Assembly: GCF_037975245.1 (NCBI RefSeq)
Contig: NC_092565.1
Location: 15,031,499 to 15,095,498, forward strand
Reading direction: 5' to 3'
Origin: Apostichopus japonicus
Taxonomy: Eukaryota; Echinodermata; Holothuroidea; Aspidochirotida; Stichopodidae
DNA length: 64,000 nucleotides
A program made the position numbers and the translations under genes. The notes under the pieces were generated by a model. It worked only from the letters and a program-made list of their open reading frames with translations, had not been told where the DNA came from and made no database searches. Shown here piece by piece: positions 39,401 to 51,300 of this stretch (its first letter is position 1; each line of letters opens with the position of its first letter).

Positions 39401-41077
39401 GAGTGAGCTTAGCTGGTCTAAATTCTATACAGTGACAATGCTGAAAAGGCTGACCAGTGGTGAACAAAAGAGATAGTTTCAAAAGGAATGCTGGTCTGTT
39501 GGTGTTGAAAGGCAACTGATGGTGATGTAATAAAATCAGCTGACAATTGTAAACAAACTGTGATGAAGTGCAAATGTTTCTAAAATTGATGATTAAATTT
39601 CGCTACAGGGTGATTGCACACTTTATGATCTTGTTACACAAAAAAACTTGTCCCGATATTTTGAGTCAATCATTTGATGTGCTACATAACAAAATTTGTT
39701 GTTCTGATGGGAGAATTTCTGCCTTTCAATGTACAGTTTATTTACTATATGATTGAAATGTTGCAGACTAGTGTGCCACCTCCCTACATTCTGCAATCAT
39801 CACATATATACAAGCAAAAACTTTAGAAGTTACAGGAAACAAGTATTTTTTTCCCGCCTGAAAATGTTGGTGCCCCTCCTTAACATTTTGGTGCCTTTTC
39901 CCCAATTCAGAATTCCTGGCTACAGGCCTATGTTGCTACCCCTCCCATCCCTTACCAAATAAAAAACCCTGAAAAAAAATGGGCATGCATATTGACATAC
40001 ACAGAAGGATCAGCTCCTTTGTCCAGTAAGTATTGCAGACACTGTATCCCTCTTTTGCCAGTACGACTGTTGATAGACAAATGGAGTGCCCTCCAACCTG
40101 TTGAACTTGCCAAATTTACATCAACATTACACGATTCCACAAGGAATTTCAAACACTCCAGTCTTCCATGCAATGCTGCCAGATGAATTGCTGCGAGGCC
40201 CTGTCAAACCAACAATAAAAGTATATTAAATAACCTTGAGTATACAGGTGTATACCCTAGTATATATGCCTATCGGAAGTACTGAAGGCATAATGTGATT
40301 TCACTTTTGGAAGAGTCCATTGTTTCACACGATTTATGCAAGAAATTTATGTAGTATAGCAAGTTCTCAAACGAGACGAACAGAAAGCATATTTGAAACT
40401 AATGGAGATGGGGTAAAAGTGAAATACAAGTGTGACAAATTGTGTACAATCATTCTATAAGCTAGGAAACTAAGGTTAAGGGGAAGTCTGTAAAAGTATG
40501 ACTAAATATAAATGACTTTTTATACTCTCTTTTTCCTCTGTAAATCCTTCCTAGATTAGGTACGAGAATATAACATGAGCCTATTTTCAAAATCGTTTGC
40601 ATTTAGGCCTAGGCTAAGGTAGGTAATTGGCAACATTTCTTGTTGTTCCTCAGAATTTCAATCAACAGGAGCATTAATTTAGGCCTAAGCTATCCCTATA
40701 CCCATAACTTGGCTAGGTCTATATAATAAAGCTCCTACTACTACTAGACGTGTAGGCCTAGGACTAGTACGTTTTGAGGTCATTGCCTTTTTAACTCAAA
40801 TCTCAATGGCATGTTATGCGATTTCATCTTCTCATATACTGTGGAGGGATGTGGCAATAGCTCTGTGACTTACGTTACGATCAAATCTTGAGGCATCTTT
40901 TTCACCCTTTAGAGACTGTTTCAGCCAAGCTGTATCTCCTATGGCAGCAGCCATGAATTCATCATGAGTGAATGCTTTCACTGCCGCCTTCTGTTTGATT
41001 CTTTTCCTTTTCTTGCTCCCTACATTTCTGCCTGAAAAAGTGGATGTTGATGCATCCAAAGACTTCATTTCAGCCAT
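30420..41077 (-). CDS. ANKRD53: Ankyrin repeat protein, ANKRD53-like
   Basis: Four exons join in frame: 41077-40874, 40200-40001, 33021-32857 and 31299-30420, giving 482 residues. The start is taken at the first in-frame ATG (CEMAEMK context, G at -3); an open stretch upstream lacks ATG. After a basic nuclear-signal-like KKRKRIKQK segment come about four ankyrin repeats (residues roughly 55-185), with hallmark pieces [39 protein letters not shown] and [14 protein letters not shown] long charged C-terminal region follows: a coiled-coil-like [19 protein letters not shown] and a Ser/Lys-rich linker. Vertebrate ANKRD53 has similar architecture and acts in spindle/chromosome segregation. Orthology is supported by the neighbouring convergent TEX261. 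Intron 2 (7 kb) contains a same-strand LTR retrotransposon. Confidence 0.85.
31858..31925. repeat. AT-rich microsatellite
   Basis: tatata/ttattata mixed dinucleotide tract in ANKRD53 intron 3. Confidence 0.8.
33135..33300. repeat. Degenerate short tandem array (attaatatcattagttatcat)
   Basis: Units of about 30 bp containing cattagttatcattagtttgta and acattattaatatcatta repeat irregularly five or six times in ANKRD53 intron 2, left of the retrotransposon. Confidence 0.65.
33994..34697 (-). repeat. 3' LTR of the retrotransposon
   Basis: 704 bp, apparently identical to 38904-39607. On the element's strand it starts TGTAGCG and ends ACCAACA. Confidence 0.95.
34698..34711 (-). promoter_or_regulatory. 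Polypurine tract
   Basis: AGGAAGGGAGTAGC directly abuts the 3' LTR on the element's strand, the expected site for plus-strand DNA priming. Confidence 0.75.
34789..37964 (-). CDS. pol: pol polyprotein of the LTR retrotransposon
   Basis: An uninterrupted frame of more than 1,050 codons. From the N terminus: aspartic protease ([11 protein letters not shown] near 37860), reverse transcriptase with the YIDD catalytic box at 36934-36945, and RNase H ([11 protein letters not shown]). Then comes integrase, with an HHCC zinc-binding region (HPGIRS...CLSCQRSK) and a DD35E-type core ([25 protein letters not shown]). The frame overlaps the end of gag in the -1 register and has no ATG of its own at the overlap, so it is expected to be made as a Gag-Pol fusion by frameshifting at 37962-37968. 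All catalytic residues I can check are present, with no stop or frameshift, in line with the identical LTRs. Confidence 0.93.
37922..37968 (-). promoter_or_regulatory. -1 programmed ribosomal frameshift signal
   Basis: On the minus strand the heptamer GGGAAAC (37968-37962) is read G GGA AAC in the gag frame, the canonical X XXY YYZ form. After a 7-nt spacer (GACAGAG), CCAGCCGGG (37954-37946) can pair with CCCGTGCTGG (37931-37922) as nine base pairs with one bulged T. The 14-nt loop contains the gag stop codon. Pol is in the -1 frame relative to gag exactly here. Confidence 0.8.
37941..38831 (-). CDS. gag: gag of the LTR retrotransposon
   Basis: 296 codons starting at an ATG with MDPQS; a GTG-initiated extension upstream is unlikely in a eukaryote. 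The first half has the Ty3-type capsid pattern ([19 protein letters not shown], then helices ending [11 protein letters not shown]). A Ser/Pro-rich linker and a short heptad-like helix follow, then an Arg/Ser-rich basic patch and a single knuckle C-x2-H-x9-C-x3-C (CWYHWKH...KCTPPC). This C-H-C-C order differs from the usual C-C-H-C retroviral knuckle. The product should assemble virus-like particles and package element RNA. Its stop at 37941 lies inside the loop of the frameshift stem. Confidence 0.92.
   Translation of the reverse strand: MDPQSANKSAPDVSQVAAVALKLPPYWPNDPAVWFAQVQAQFMTRGITSEQTQFAYIVSALQPEIAQEVRDILMNPPTDTPYSHLKAELIRRTSVSEQKRLHQLLTQEELGDRKPSQLLRRMEQLLGSDKLDETIFKQLFLQRLPHHVQTILASSRDDMKVTQLADLADRIIDVGSTSTVSAVSTPSSPAPSCACSSDLSQLRQQVDRLTFQVQSLTTHFRREGGRSPNRRPFRSDRQRSRSSSEKRPFCWYHWKHGAGALKCTPPCNFKQSSSFSSDSQQSYATNAQGNDRASRE
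38891..38901 (-). promoter_or_regulatory. Primer binding site, tRNA-Trp-like
   Basis: TGGTGACCCCG begins two bases inside the 5' LTR and is complementary to the 3' end of a typical metazoan tRNA-Trp (CGGGGTCACCA). The match stops after 11 bases. Confidence 0.7.
38904..39607 (-). repeat. 5' LTR of the retrotransposon
   Basis: 704 bp, apparently identical to 33994-34697. It should contain the element's promoter. Its orientation is the same as ANKRD53 transcription. Confidence 0.95.
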
Positions 41078-42362
41078 TTCACAAATTTTCGGTTTTATTT
41101 TTACTTGAAGCTCTTCAAACCTACATTCCGGACCCTCCACGTTGCTATGTTTTGGTTAGACCAAACTGAATTTGTGCGTAGGTCTATGCGAACGTGATTT
41201 ATACGATATTTACTACATGAACAAACGTAGCAAAGTTGTGGCAATGGACCTGTGTGTATATGTACAAGGACCAATGTCACGAAAGAAGATGTTTACCGTT
41301 GCCACGGAACCACTTCCGGTATTCCGCAACTCAAGTTGATGCTCTACACCGAAGGTTCACGTTGGATAACGGAGTGGCAGGATAAAAGTTAGTTGAAGTA
41401 GAGTTTTGAAGAAAAAAACGAGTACCTTCATCATTGACCCTATTATAGGCCCCTTAATTTTTGCAATATAAAATGTTTCACGATATTTATGATATGATAC
41501 ATGTAGGCTACCAAGTACTTAAATGGGTGAGCGGCGTTTCTCAGTGTAGGCTTATACCGTATCCGCGACATATTTCGATCACATACTTGTAGTCGGCCTC
41601 TATCCAAACAGTAGGCATAAAGCTAGGCTAGATTAAACTAAAAATACACGAGATGAGTAATTAGTTAAAATTAGATGGATATGTTAAACGAAGGAAAATT
41701 AAACATCACCAAAAACGTAGCAAATAAATACGAATTGGAATTAGGCTACTTGGTTGGTAATGGTTGGCTGATTTTCATCATGCACTTTTCATCTTGATAG
41801 ACATTACACTGCCTACCTTAACTTTTAAGGCCCTAAATTATAAACAAAATATTATGGATATGGTAGACTGCACTATTGGTGGTATGGAGATCAAGATCCA
41901 GTCCATTAGTGGTCATCATGTCATTTGTTGTTGAATGTACCATTTCAATCTCGGTGTTCAGTATGTGTACCCAGCACAATATGAGCACAAAAGAGTCATA
42001 TATGTGCTAAAGTCTAAAGAAATGCAAAAGAGTAGCTTCTTTCTTTTTTACAGTAATGTTCACCCTAACCTTCATAGATACATACTGCACACCAAGTTTG
42101 CAATGATACCTTCATTGACATTGGAGTTACGATCACCTATGGACTTGATCCCAATTTTTTAGCGGGAATCATTAGACTGCCTAATTTTGGTGTTTGCTAG
42201 CCAACAGAACATTTCATTTCTCAGAACTGATGAGTTTTACATTTTATTTAAGAATGTTTTACCTAAGCTGAGGAATAATTAAAAGGCGTTACCAAATATT
42301 GTGACGTAACCTTTTGTTTTAGGAAATAAGCTGTTAATCAAGACTTTGCCTGTCCTGGAGAA
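41078..42362. promoter_or_regulatory. Putative bidirectional promoter, ANKRD53/ENO4
   Basis: The two start codons are 1,285 bp apart on opposite strands. At 41298-41311 GTTGCCACGGAACC resembles an RFX X-box (GTTGCCATGGNAAC; two mismatches). It abuts CACTTCCGGT (41311-41320), an ETS/GABP-type core frequent in bidirectional promoters. A ttttag|GAAATAAG junction near 42323 could be a 5'-UTR acceptor for ENO4. Apart from this the segment is AT-rich and without genes. Promoter function is inferred from layout and motifs. Confidence 0.5.
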
Positions 42363-45300
42363 ATGGCTGCCAGCCGGAGCTCACAGCGAAATGCCAGGGA
42401 GTTCTTTGAACTTAAGCAAAGAGCTGTTCGGTTCTACAAAGAAAATAAAGTGCCCGAGAAGCTGGAAGATATTCTGAATGCTATGGTCTACGAGCAACCA
42501 CCAGATGTTTATGGGAGGCTGGTAATGAAAAAGATTTTTCTGTAATGAGTAATGTGTTTGCAAGATTTCCCTATACATTCTCCAATGCATAACCATATTT
42601 TGCTATCGTATGTATGAAATGGAAAAGCCCTGTAACTAATTATAAGCCTCTGTAATCGTCATTTATCACTTTTTATTTGAATAGATTTAGCAGTTTTTCA
42701 TTGATCCCTAAGTGCTTTCAAATGTCCTTGTTTAAAACTAATGATAGCATGCTCAGGACCCATTAGTCCTTTTGTAATGTGGCACTCCATATAAAGTAGT
42801 TATAACATTACAAAACTTGCAAAAGCTACTAAGATATGAAAAACATAATTTTGTTTGTCTGTTTATTTTTTTTTAAAACAGAGTCCAGATGCTGGGTATT
42901 CCTTAATTGAAGAATGTTAAGCAGTAAGCACCCATCAAAGCAAACCCATTGGCCTTTTGCTTATTCTACCATGGTGGAATTGGTCTGCTCACATGCTTGA
43001 CATCTTTGCAAAAACCCTGTGCCAAATAAAACCTTTTTTCTTTTCATTTTCTACCAGTCTGAATACTTTGAGTCTATTTCGAGCCCTATTGTCATCAGCA
43101 AATTCCAAGCTAATCAAGTGTTGGATAGCAGAGGACAACCAACCATTCAAGCAGATGTTCACTGTATTAGAAAAGGGATTGAGGAGGTATAATCAGTCAA
43201 TCCTAACATACAGATATTTCATCCACATTTAAAGTTGAAGTCTATATGTTAGTGATGCTTGACACTTGAAACTTGAGTGTATTCTTTGAGTCTATAACCA
43301 GAGATGACTGAGCACTTTCTTAGGGTATCATTCTGGGAGTGTGCTGCCCAAAGGAATTTGCATCATATGTGTAGAGGTTGGGGGGGGGGGCTTCTTTCTT
43401 TACTGCAAAGGAGATGGTGGGGGGGTCCTGCATGCTGCAACACTAACACCATTAATCTGTATTATTACACACCAACCAAATTAATGATCACTTGGCACAA
43501 TTTGATATTGTTTGTGACTGCTTCAGGGACAACATACCTTTTTTTGAACAACACTGATGAGTCTTACAGCAGCTTACAGGCAAAGAAAACTTTTTTCTCT
43601 CATTTGGCTACTGTGCAAATATTTGATAATGAAATGTCTCAATGATGAACTTTGTGAGGGTTCGTCATTTAATATGAATCCAGCTTTTAACATTTTGAAG
43701 AATATTTTGTGTTTGCTATAAATTTTCATAAGTTTTGTGCTGAGTAGTTGCTAATATTTTGATAAATTGACTGACCAGACCCAATTCAGAGAATGAGCTT
43801 CCATGCTGTGCATATATTACAAATAAGACAAAACTACCATGACACAGCACCAAAATACAAGAATGAATTGACTGCTATAGTTTTGAGGATGAAATTCCAA
43901 TTAATAATGAACACACTGAAGCTGAATCCTGTTCATTTCAATCCTTGCAACCATAAAATATCTTCTTTGCAGGAAATGTTGTCTTTTATCCTCCACTCTG
44001 TAATCTATGGTTCATCTCCTAGTAACTAGCAATGTAATTGCTACTAGCATTACATCGTCTAGATGCATCACTGTATTAACTAAATTATAATATGTTTTTG
44101 TTTCATTCAAGTGCATGGCATCAAGTACAATGGCAAGCTTTAATCATCTCACAGATACTGCACCACCAGATCAGAAAGAATCAGAGGATAAAGAGAGGCA
44201 AGAATCAGTATTAGCTGCCATAGAGTTTATCCAAGGACCAATAAGTGAAGGATTATCAGGTTTGGATCCTACTCAACAGAAAGAGGCAGATGATATAGTT
44301 TGGTAAAAATATTGCTCATTCTTTGGAATTAACAAGTAAAGGAAGTTTTGGCTGAACATGATTTATGCTTTCTGATGCATTATTTTGTACAGGAAACAGT
44401 ATTACCCTCAAGCAATAGATTTAATTGATCACAACTGGCCAGCTGTGGATGATTTGACCCCTAGCTCAATGTCAATAAGTGTTGCCTACAAGGCCAGAAG
44501 CCTGTTCTATTTGGAAAATGGGAATTAACATTGGTTTTATCAAAGATTTGTATTCATTTCTTCAATTGTGACAAACAAGATGTGTCCAAATGTGATGCAT
44601 TGCCTAATATGCAAATAGGTTCACTTATTGCATTACACATCTATTAGATTGCTGGTTTCTCAATCTTTCCAAGCTTATAGTCATTGTATTTGATCAATCA
44701 ATCATTTCAGAAGGGGTTAAGTTGAATTATTTTTTGCACTCAATAAATTTGTTATGTTACAATTTATCTTTAAATAGGGAAGACAGAATATGTGATATTT
44801 CTTTGTTCCTCCCTGTTTTAATATGTTATATCTCTTGAAATTATTTTGAATAGTTCTATCATCAACAAATTGAAAGAAGAAAATGAAGCCTTAAATGAAG
44901 AGAAATCTCCAGCTAAAGTTGAGATTGCAGACGAAGCCAAGTCGGAGACTTCTAAACCGGAGACCAAGAATGCCTCAGCCAAAGGCAAAAAGAAGAGCGG
45001 TAGTGCCAAGTCAACTACGGTAGTGATACAGGAACCTAAGGAGCCTATGTTTTGTGGGTGTAATGCTGTGTGTGTCGTATCACAGGCAGTAGCCAGGGTG
45101 GGGTCAGAGGTCAAAGGCATCCCACTATACGAGTATATTGCTTCCCTATGTTACGAGGTAAGTGCCAATACTGTTATATGTTGATGGTTTCAAGTTATGT
45201 CATGTGCTGACATATTAATATAAAATAAATCTTAAACTCTAGTTTCAAAGCAATTTGTGCAGAGAGGGAAATATGATATTTACAGTGGAAAAATTTATTT

Positions 45301-48300
45301 CCTAGCATAATTTCTGATAGTAATATACAAAATAAATAAACTTGATGTAAAACTTTAGTAGCAATAGGGTTTTCTGTGACTGCAGGATGCCCTGGTCATA
45401 AATGAAAAGGTTACGACAATAGAAATCTGACCAGGATGTAATGTACCAATCTTTAAACTCCTATTTAGTCAGGTAGAATAACATTCAGTGCGATGACCTC
45501 TGCATAGCAATCCTCAGGGTCTCCCAGCTGACCCTTATCCTTAGTTGGACATGAAAAGAACACATGGCATGTCCATATATGAGCTTCTTTGTTGGCAGAC
45601 AGGGGGCTCCTGGTCTGGTGAGCTCCTTCATTGAACTTTATTCATCCTCAAAGTCGTTGTAAGAGAAATAAGCAGCAACATTCTCAACGTCTTAATTCGT
45701 GCTATTTTGTAACAGAACAGGACTTGAAGTTAGTAGAATAGTGTCACCTTTTAAAATGATAGTCAAGGGGTAAATTTAGTTCTGAACGGTGAATTGGAAC
45801 ACATTCTAAGCATCTTGGTGAAATTTGCATGTGTAGAATGTGTGTGTATCTCTTTAGTCAAGAGTTAGTATACCCCTGGAGCAGGCATTTAGGCAGCCAG
45901 TTGTCTTTTGCACGGCCGCTTTCGCAAAATGACAGCCTAGTTTTCTGTGCACGGCTTGCAAAATATATATGAAGCTGTGCAAAGTTTTCACTACTGAGTA
46001 CGCAAATATACAGAGCTACAGAAATGAGACAACGATGTCAATATTGTTTTGGTTTTTCTCTGGTTTGTTTCCGACTTTCCCTAATTTTAGCAATCAAATC
46101 TTGTATTGACTAACTAAGCAGCTTGCATTTTACCCTCCGATATCTCTAAAAACAGTTTTTAATGGGGTGTTGCGTTCGGCATCAAGTTGCCCCAAAAGGT
46201 AGGACGCCCACTTTTAAAATTTGGTTACCCACATCTACCATTTCTGCCTCAACCCCTGCCCTGGAGTATATTTTTAGTATCCTCATGCATGCTTCTTGGA
46301 AATCTATTATTAATTCAAGTTTTCGTAGCATGATATAAATACTAACAGTTTCTAATGCATTGTTGGAAAGAATCAAGATTAAGAGAGATGAAAAAGATAT
46401 CAAGTGCCACAAGAAAGCAGGAAGTATTAGTTTGTTTCATTCTCTATAACATACATGTATACATTGCTGTTGGCTGTAACATTGATAATATAGTTACTGC
46501 TACTTTAACATGTCATGTAGCTTTATTGACTATGTAACCATCCATTCATTATTGACAGATTCTTATTGATATGGTAATGTTCATTGCTTTTAAATTATGA
46601 TATGGTGATGTGTTTTTGCTCTTATAGGAGTACTCAGACTACTCTGTGATCTCATCTCATTACTGTTTCCTTCATTCAAACAGGATTCTCCTTATCAGTT
46701 CTCCTATATCCCTTACCTTAATATTATGATATGGTAATGTGTTTGTACTGTTATAGGAGTACTCAGACTACTCTGTGACAATGATCTCATCTCATTTCTG
46801 CTTCCTTCATTCAAACAGGATTCTTCTTATCAGTTCTCCTATATCCCTTACATTAATATTATGATATGGTAATGTGTTTGTACTGTTATAGGAGTACTCA
46901 GACTACTCTGTGACAATGATCTCATCTCATTACTGTTTCCTTCATTCAAACAGGATTCTCCTTATCAGTTCTCCTTTCCCATACCCATGATGACTGTTCT
47001 TTCATCTGGCAAGGCCTCTCCAGGAAAACAAAATTTACTGAAAGAAGTTCTTCTAATTCCCAAACCAGATCTCTCATTCCGTGAGGTAAAATCACTTGAT
47101 GATATATAATAGCCATCATGTATATTGTTTGTTCTAAATGATATGACATCTAAGAATGAAACATATCCAAAGTTTCTATATTTTATACTATTATTCTTTG
47201 GTTGCATTCCTCTATATTTCACTCAAACAACTAGAACAATGTTACCTAAGAATGATAAGTAGGATAAAGAAAAAGACTACACCTTAGAATAGTTGTAGAG
47301 AAACTGTGGATATCTTTTGTGAATAAAACATGCAGGTTGCACTTGGTTGTTACTGTGTGTCACACTTTGACCAATCCATAAATTTCCACATAAGTGGATA
47401 TCCCAAGAAGAGAAGGTAAACACTGCTTGATCTAATACAGAATATTTGTGTCCCACTAACCTTGTGTAATCTTTATTTATTTATGTTTAGTTTCTTGCAT
47501 AAGTATTTTGTAAGACTAATTACATTTTTCCATTATTTAAACGCTGATGTGATTTGACGGCAATGCAGAAATCTCACAAAATTTAACGTTTTAGTTGGGT
47601 TTTTTTTAATTTCTTTTCAGTCTGTGCAACAACTGACTCAGATTTACCAACGAGTCAGCAATCTACATTTCTCTAAAGTTGGAGTAAGTTGAGTATTCTG
47701 AAATATACTTTTTAAATTCACTATTTAGGGTTTTAATTAAATAGTAGATTTTAAGTATAACATACAAAATGAAGAGAATAACTTTGGCTTTCACTTACCT
47801 CAACTATCCCAGCTCTCTCAGGTATTTTCTGATGTTGTTTACCGTCCCAATATCGTCAAAGTGATCGCTGAAATCACAGCGACTGATTCTTAATACTGGA
47901 AATAGGAAGTGTCTACTTGGTTATCATAATAGTAAGTTGTGGCTTGCCAGTGTTTTCAACGTGTTTGCCTGTTTTTAGTTGAGTGGGTGTAACCTTTACA
48001 ATTTATTTGTTTGCTAGTTAACCAGAGTGGCACTGCCAAGAACGGCAGGGGAGGGTGAGGGGGAGCCATGTCTCCCTCCAGATTTCTCGATCGGTACTGT
48101 AATATTTCTTACAAGTTGGTAAGCCTTCATGGTTAGTTTTTTTTTTCTATCTTCATATCTCTATCTTCATAGGTGGTAGCCTACTACACCAATGACTTTG
48201 GAGGAGTTTGTCCACAATATGACAGACCAGACCAACTTCTGGATCATATCACAGAGGCTTTACTGAGTTTAGGCCTCACAGCTGGAGAAGATGTATTCAT

Positions 48301-51300
48301 TGGGCTCAACTGTGCTGCACATGAAATATATGATCCTGTAGGTGATCCCATTCTTGGCTGTAGTTACATGATCCTGTAATAGATCCCATTATTATATCTT
48401 GTGACTGCTGCCCAATAATTATATCATTGGATCTTGTGACATAAGATATATGATCCTGTAATTGATCACATTTGTTGGCTCTAGTTATATGATCCTGTAA
48501 TAGATCCCAATATTAGATCTTGTGACTGTTGCCCATGAATTATATCATTGGATCTTGTGACATAAGATATATGATCCTGTAATTGATCACATTTGTTTGC
48601 TCTAGTTATATGATCCTGTAATAGATCCCAATATTAGATCTTGTGACTGCTGCCCATGATTTATATCATTAGATCTTGTGACATAAGATATATGATCCTG
48701 TAATTGATCACATTTGTTTGCTCTAGTTATATGATCCTGTAATAGATCCCAATATTAGATCTTGTGACTGCTGCCCATGATTTATATCATTAGATCTTGT
48801 GACATAAGATATATGATCCTGTAATTGATCACATTTGTTTGCTCTAGTTATATGATCCTGTAATAGATCCCAATATTAGATCTTGTGACTGCTGCCCATG
48901 ATTTATATCATTAGATCTTGTGACATAAGATATATGATCCTGTAATTGATCACATTTGTTTGCTCTAGTTATATGATCCTGTAATAGATCCCAATATTAG
49001 ATCTTGTGACTGTTGCCCATGAATTATATCATTGGATCTTGTGACATAAGATATATGATCCTGTAATTGATCACATTTGTTTGCTCTAGTTATATGATCC
49101 TGTAATATATCCCATTATTAGATCTTGTGACTGCTGCCCATGAATTATATCATGAAATCTTGTGACATAAGATATATGATCCTGTAATTGATCACATTTG
49201 TTTGCTCTAGTTATATGATCCTGTAATAGATCCCATTATTAGATCTTGTGACTGCTGCCCATGAATTATATCATGAAATCTTGTGACATAAGATATATGA
49301 TCCTGTAATTGATCACATTTGTTTGCTCTAGTTATATGATCCTGTAATAGATCCCATTATTAGATCTTGTGACTGCTGCCCATGAATTATATCATTAGAT
49401 CTTGTGACTTCAAGTATATGATCCTGTAATTGATCACATTTGTTTGCTCTAGTTATATGATCCTGTAATAGATCCCATTATTAGATCTTGTGACTGCTGC
49501 CCATGAATTATATCATTAGATCTTGTGACTTCAAGTATATGATCCTGTAATTGATCACATTTGTTTGCTCTAGTTATATGATCCTGTAATAGATCCCAAT
49601 ATTAGATCTTGTGACTGCTGCCCATGAATTATATCATTAAATCTTGTGACATGAGGTATATGATCCTCTAAGTGATCCCATTTTTTTGCTCTAGTTATAT
49701 GGTCCTGTAATAGATCCCAATATTAGATCTTGTGACTGTTGCCCATGAATTTTATAATCCTGTAAGTGATCCCATTGTTGGATCTTATGACTGGCTCACA
49801 AGTTGTATGATCCTGTACTGTAAGTGATCCCATTGTTAGATCCTGTGACCGTTGCCAAATAATCATATAATCCTGTAAGTCGTGACTATTGCCCATGAAT
49901 TAGATAATTCTGTAAGATATCCCATTGTTTGATCACATGACTGTTGATATACATAATTTGTTTGGTCAATTATCAGGATAAGGGCAAGTATGAGGTCATG
50001 AGTGGTGCACTGAAGACAGGAGATGATATGTTGGAGGTTTATGGTGACCTCATCACCAGATACCCAGGGATCATCGCTCTAATTGATCCCCTTAGGAAAC
50101 ATGTGAGTTCAATTATCTTTAGTAACCGATTCTTACCTTAGGAATGATTCGTCACCATTGTTCTTAGATTGTGCATGTACCAGTAGAACGGTGAGTTCTT
50201 CCAATCAGTGTATAGACAAGGTGTTAAGCACATTTTTCTACAATCTTTGCTATCGTCGGACAAAATTAAGAGCTTGTTGAGGCAATGAAGCTTTTGCAAA
50301 TAACCGAAAGCAGTTATACAAATGTTATAAAGAAAGTAACACAGTGTTCTGCTTATTTGAACTCAAGTGGGCAGATCATCCCAGCTCGGATCTTTGGGGC
50401 ATTTATCTGTAAATTCCCAACCTAAGTAAAGGACCACTCCACATGGGTGTGTTCTTTGTCAAAGTCCTTATTAAGTACACACTGTTTGCAGTTAATTAGG
50501 GGGGAGAGATGAACTGAAATTTGTTTTAACTGCATGAATTTATATACTGTAGATCATTAAATACTGAGTGGAATCTCTAACTACCAGAGATGATTGGCAA
50601 TAACAGTCAAGAAACCTGTGTATCTATCTAGGTTAATTAATTCCAGTTGGGTGAAATAAACCTGTAGAAAAGGGATGTGTGAGGGACTTTTGTAATAAAT
50701 GGAAATACAAAGAGTAGCAAACAAGAAGGATCATTTGATGGTACCTAAATTAAGCAAAGACCGACTTTCCTTAGTTTACATAACCGTGGAAACTTGTGAA
50801 TGTAAACACTGACCTAACATTTTGGAAGACCATACAAATTGTTATGTCAAAAGTGTCAAAATGCTTGCCTGTTGTAACTGTAGCTAGTTTGCGTCTGTCA
50901 CTATAAAGGCCACCTTAACTGTGTCATAATATATATATCAACACAATTAGTTTCCCAGTTGTGAATATTTACTTAGGTGCTGATAAATTCCTGTAAATGA
51001 ATGAAAGGTGTGTCATTAATTTCAGCTCACAGCATGTCTTTCCTCTTGTATATTCCAGGATATTACTGCCTTGGAAAGGTTGTGTTCTCAGTTCTCTGAG
51101 AAGTGTTTCATTCTTGGGGACCAAGTTTATCCTAGACCAGAGAAATTCCTCCTCACTGGGTTTGATAAACTGAACTTAAATGGTGCCACCTTAAAACTGC
51201 AGCAGATGACAGCTGTAACAGATGTGTTGAAAGCTTCAAGAATGATACATGGTGTGTATAGGCTGGTATAGCCATATGTAATGAATTTATCAAAGGTTAA

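Larger units (their letters stand above)
33994..39607 (-). mobile_element. Complete Ty3/gypsy LTR retrotransposon, CsRn1-type
   Basis: A 5614-bp element on the minus strand in ANKRD53 intron 2. It is flanked by GGGT target duplications (33990-33993 and 39608-39611) and bounded by 704-bp LTRs with TG...CA ends. Reading both LTRs line by line I saw no difference, which implies very recent insertion. Order on its own strand: 5' LTR, primer site, gag, frameshift signal, pol (protease, reverse transcriptase, RNase H, integrase), polypurine tract, 3' LTR. There is no envelope-like gene. The integrase-after-RNase H order marks Ty3/gypsy. The tRNA-Trp primer site and the C-x2-H-x9-C-x3-C Gag knuckle are, to my knowledge, marks of the CsRn1/Kabuki group. 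With both frames open, the copy may be autonomous. Confidence 0.95.

Noticed and set aside
41078-41140. Longer ANKRD53 N terminus
   Set aside because: The extension starts with GTG, not ATG; the first in-frame ATG is at 41077. An upstream coding exon cannot be excluded.
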